DNA of 7,617 nt, taken from contig CANHUW010000077.1 in the NCBI GenBank assembly GCA_947463975.1, forward strand, positions 1-7,617. Reading direction: 5' to 3'. How positions within the stretch are numbered: the first letter of the stretch is position 1; each line of letters begins with the position of its first letter. Shown here piece by piece: positions 6,220 through 7,617 of this stretch. Both the position numbers and the translations under genes were made by a program. The notes beneath the pieces are model-generated. The model was given only the letters and a program-made list of their open reading frames with translations, had not been told where the DNA came from and searched no databases. This DNA comes from Bacteroidota bacterium (lineage in GTDB: Bacteria; Bacteroidota; Bacteroidia; Chitinophagales; Chitinophagaceae).

Positions 6220-7617
6220 ATGAGCAATCAATACCCAGAATTTAGTGGATTACACCTGCCAACCATCGAGGCAGCAATATTAGCTGCTTGGAAAAAAGAG
6301 CAAGCTTTTGAACAATCCGTTCAATTACGCGAAGGAAAAACACCTTTTGTTTTCTATGAAGGACCTCCAAGTGCGAATGGAATGCCTGGAATTCACCATG
6401 TCATTTCTAGAACTTTGAAAGACATGACTTGTAGGTACAAAACTATGCAAGGCTTTCAAGTAAAAAGAAAGGGTGGATGGGATACACATGGTTTGCCAGT
6501 GGAATTAGGCGTAGAGAAAGAATTAGGCATTACCAAAGAAGATATTGGTAAAAAAATTACCATTGAGGAGTATAACCAAAAATGTAGAGAAGCGGTTTTA
6601 AGATACAAGAAAGAGTGGGATGATATTACCAATAAAATGGGTTATTGGGTAGATTTAAATAATCCATATATCACATTTGAGAATAATTATATTGAGACAT
6701 TATGGTGGATATTAAGTACGCTGTATAAAAAAGGATATTTATATCAAAGCGTCAGTATTCAACCTTATTCTCCAGCAGCTGGAACTGGCTTAAGTTCGCA
6801 TGAATTAAATCAACCTGGCACATATAAAGATGTAAAAGATACATCAGCTGTGGCTATGTTTAAAGCAGTTGTTTCGGCAGAAAGTAAATTCTTATTTGAT
6901 GCTGCTGCTGCCAATAAAAATAGTCAGGATATTTATTACATGGCTTGGACAACAACGCCATGGACACTCCCTTCTAACTTAGGTTTGACGGTAGGGCCAT
7001 CAATTGATTATGTATTAGTAGCTACTTATAATCCATATACAGCAATGCCAGTGAATGTGGTGCTTGCCAAAGCATTGCTGACCAAATACTTCAAAGAAGA
7101 AGGGTTAGTCTTAGAAAGTTTTGCAGAGGGAGATAAGATACTGCCTTGGAAAATATTAACAGAGTTCAAAGGGTCTCAATTAAATCATTTGCGTTACGAA
7201 CAACTTATGCCATTTGAAGCAAATGATCCTGCAACATTTGAAGGAGATCCATTTAAAATTATATTGGGTGATTTTGTTACCACAGAAGATGGTACAGGTA
7301 TTGTGCATACATCTCCTGCATTTGGTGCAGATGACTATAAGGTTGGACAAAAAAATAATTTAGGAATTATTACACTCGTAGATCGTGAAGGAAAGTTTGT
7401 GGACGGCGTTGGTGAATTTAGCGGTAGATATGTAAAGAACTATAAAGACGAAAAAGATTTTCAAGACGTGAACGTAGATATCTGCGTAAAATTGAAAAAA
7501 GAAAATCGTGCTTTCAAAGTTGAAAAATACGAACACAATTATCCTCATTGCTGGAGAACAGATAAACCCATTTTGTACTATCCATTAGATGCATGGTTTA
7601 TCAAAACCACTGCAGTA
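6220..7617 (+). CDS. ileS: Isoleucyl-tRNA synthetase, N-terminal 466 codons (3' end cut off), with GIHH signature
   Basis: Class I aminoacyl-tRNA synthetase that charges tRNA-Ile and hydrolyses mischarged Val-tRNA-Ile. The frame opens at ATG 6220 (MSNQYPEFSGL, a usual Bacteroidota start) and runs without a stop to the window end. Bacteroidota enzymes are about 1,100 residues, so roughly 40 percent is present. The nucleotide-binding signature region reads PPSANGMPGIHHV; aligned to ANGSIHIGH of the E. coli enzyme, the HxGH element is Gly57-Ile58-His59-His60, with the first and third residues exchanged. WDTHGLPVE (87-95) and PYSPAAGTGLSSHE (182-195) are normal. The CP1 editing domain shows the Thr-rich WTTTPWTLPSN (243-253) and GTGIVHTSPAFGADDY (358-373) with the conserved Asp, so proofreading looks intact. 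YPHCWRTDKP lies near the window end. The KMSKS loop and anticodon-binding domain are outside the window. Sequence features point to the eukaryote-like type 2 IleRS. Confidence 0.96.
   Translation, partial: MSNQYPEFSGLHLPTIEAAILAAWKKEQAFEQSVQLREGKTPFVFYEGPPSANGMPGIHHVISRTLKDMTCRYKTMQGFQVKRKGGWDTHGLPVELGVEKELGITKEDIGKKITIEEYNQKCREAVLRYKKEWDDITNKMGYWVDLNNPYITFENNYIETLWWILSTLYKKGYLYQSVSIQPYSPAAGTGLSSHELNQPGTYKDVKDTSAVAMFKAVVSAESKFLFDAAAANKNSQDIYYMAWTTTPWTLPSNLGLTVGPSIDYVLVATYNPYTAMPVNVVLAKALLTKYFKEEGLVLESFAEGDKILPWKILTEFKGSQLNHLRYEQLMPFEANDPATFEGDPFKIILGDFVTTEDGTGIVHTSPAFGADDYKVGQKNNLGIITLVDREGKFVDGVGEFSGRYVKNYKDEKDFQDVNVDICVKLKKENRAFKVEKYEHNYPHCWRTDKPILYYPLDAWFIKTTAV

Noticed and set aside
7360..7548. 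Minus-strand 62-codon open frame
   Set aside because: It lies inside ileS, where the plus-strand frame continues with typical IleRS sequence.
1..7617. A defence, mobile or otherwise undescribed multi-gene system
   Set aside because: All seven genes belong to recognised families in ordinary housekeeping or envelope roles, intergenic gaps are below 70 bp, and no repeats, integrase, transposase or toxin-like genes are present.

Overview
The window looks like a chromosomal core region of a Bacteroidota bacterium, most likely of the family Chitinophagaceae. This rests on four things: AT-rich DNA with no obvious Shine-Dalgarno sites before the starts; Bacteroidota-type -7 promoter elements (TAnnTTTG) lying almost on top of start codons; a gliding-motility-type GldF/GldG protein; and LspA and IleRS forms with the long loops and signature variants I associate with this phylum. 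The genus cannot be fixed from the sequence alone. All seven recognisable genes are on the + strand, and the window is cut inside a gene at both ends.

Left block (1-2109): an iron-sulfur cluster assembly operon, iscS (5' end cut off), iscU and iscA. IscS supplies persulfide sulfur, IscU is the scaffold, and IscA is an A-type carrier. A 31-bp inverted repeat sits between iscU and iscA, and a strong intrinsic terminator ends the operon after iscA. No hscA, hscB or fdx follows.

Middle block (2111-6171): a promoter-like element directly after the terminator leads into a membrane-protein cluster. It holds a single-polypeptide GldF-GldG fusion (ABC-2 permease plus auxiliary GldG domain), a TerC/Alx-family integral membrane protein, and lspA (lipoprotein signal peptidase). 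terC and lspA overlap by 4 bp. The cluster is consistent with envelope functions.

Right block (6182-7617): ileS, of which only the first 466 codons are present. Its class I signature reads GIHH instead of HxGH. This resembles the exchanged-signature variant of type 2 IleRS that has been linked to very high mupirocin resistance.

I see no mobile element, CRISPR array, RNA gene or phage-like content, and no convincing new multi-gene system. The points most worth a second look are the GIHH signature, the GldF-GldG fusion, the Proteobacteria-like chaperone-less ISC operon and the inverted repeat inside it.
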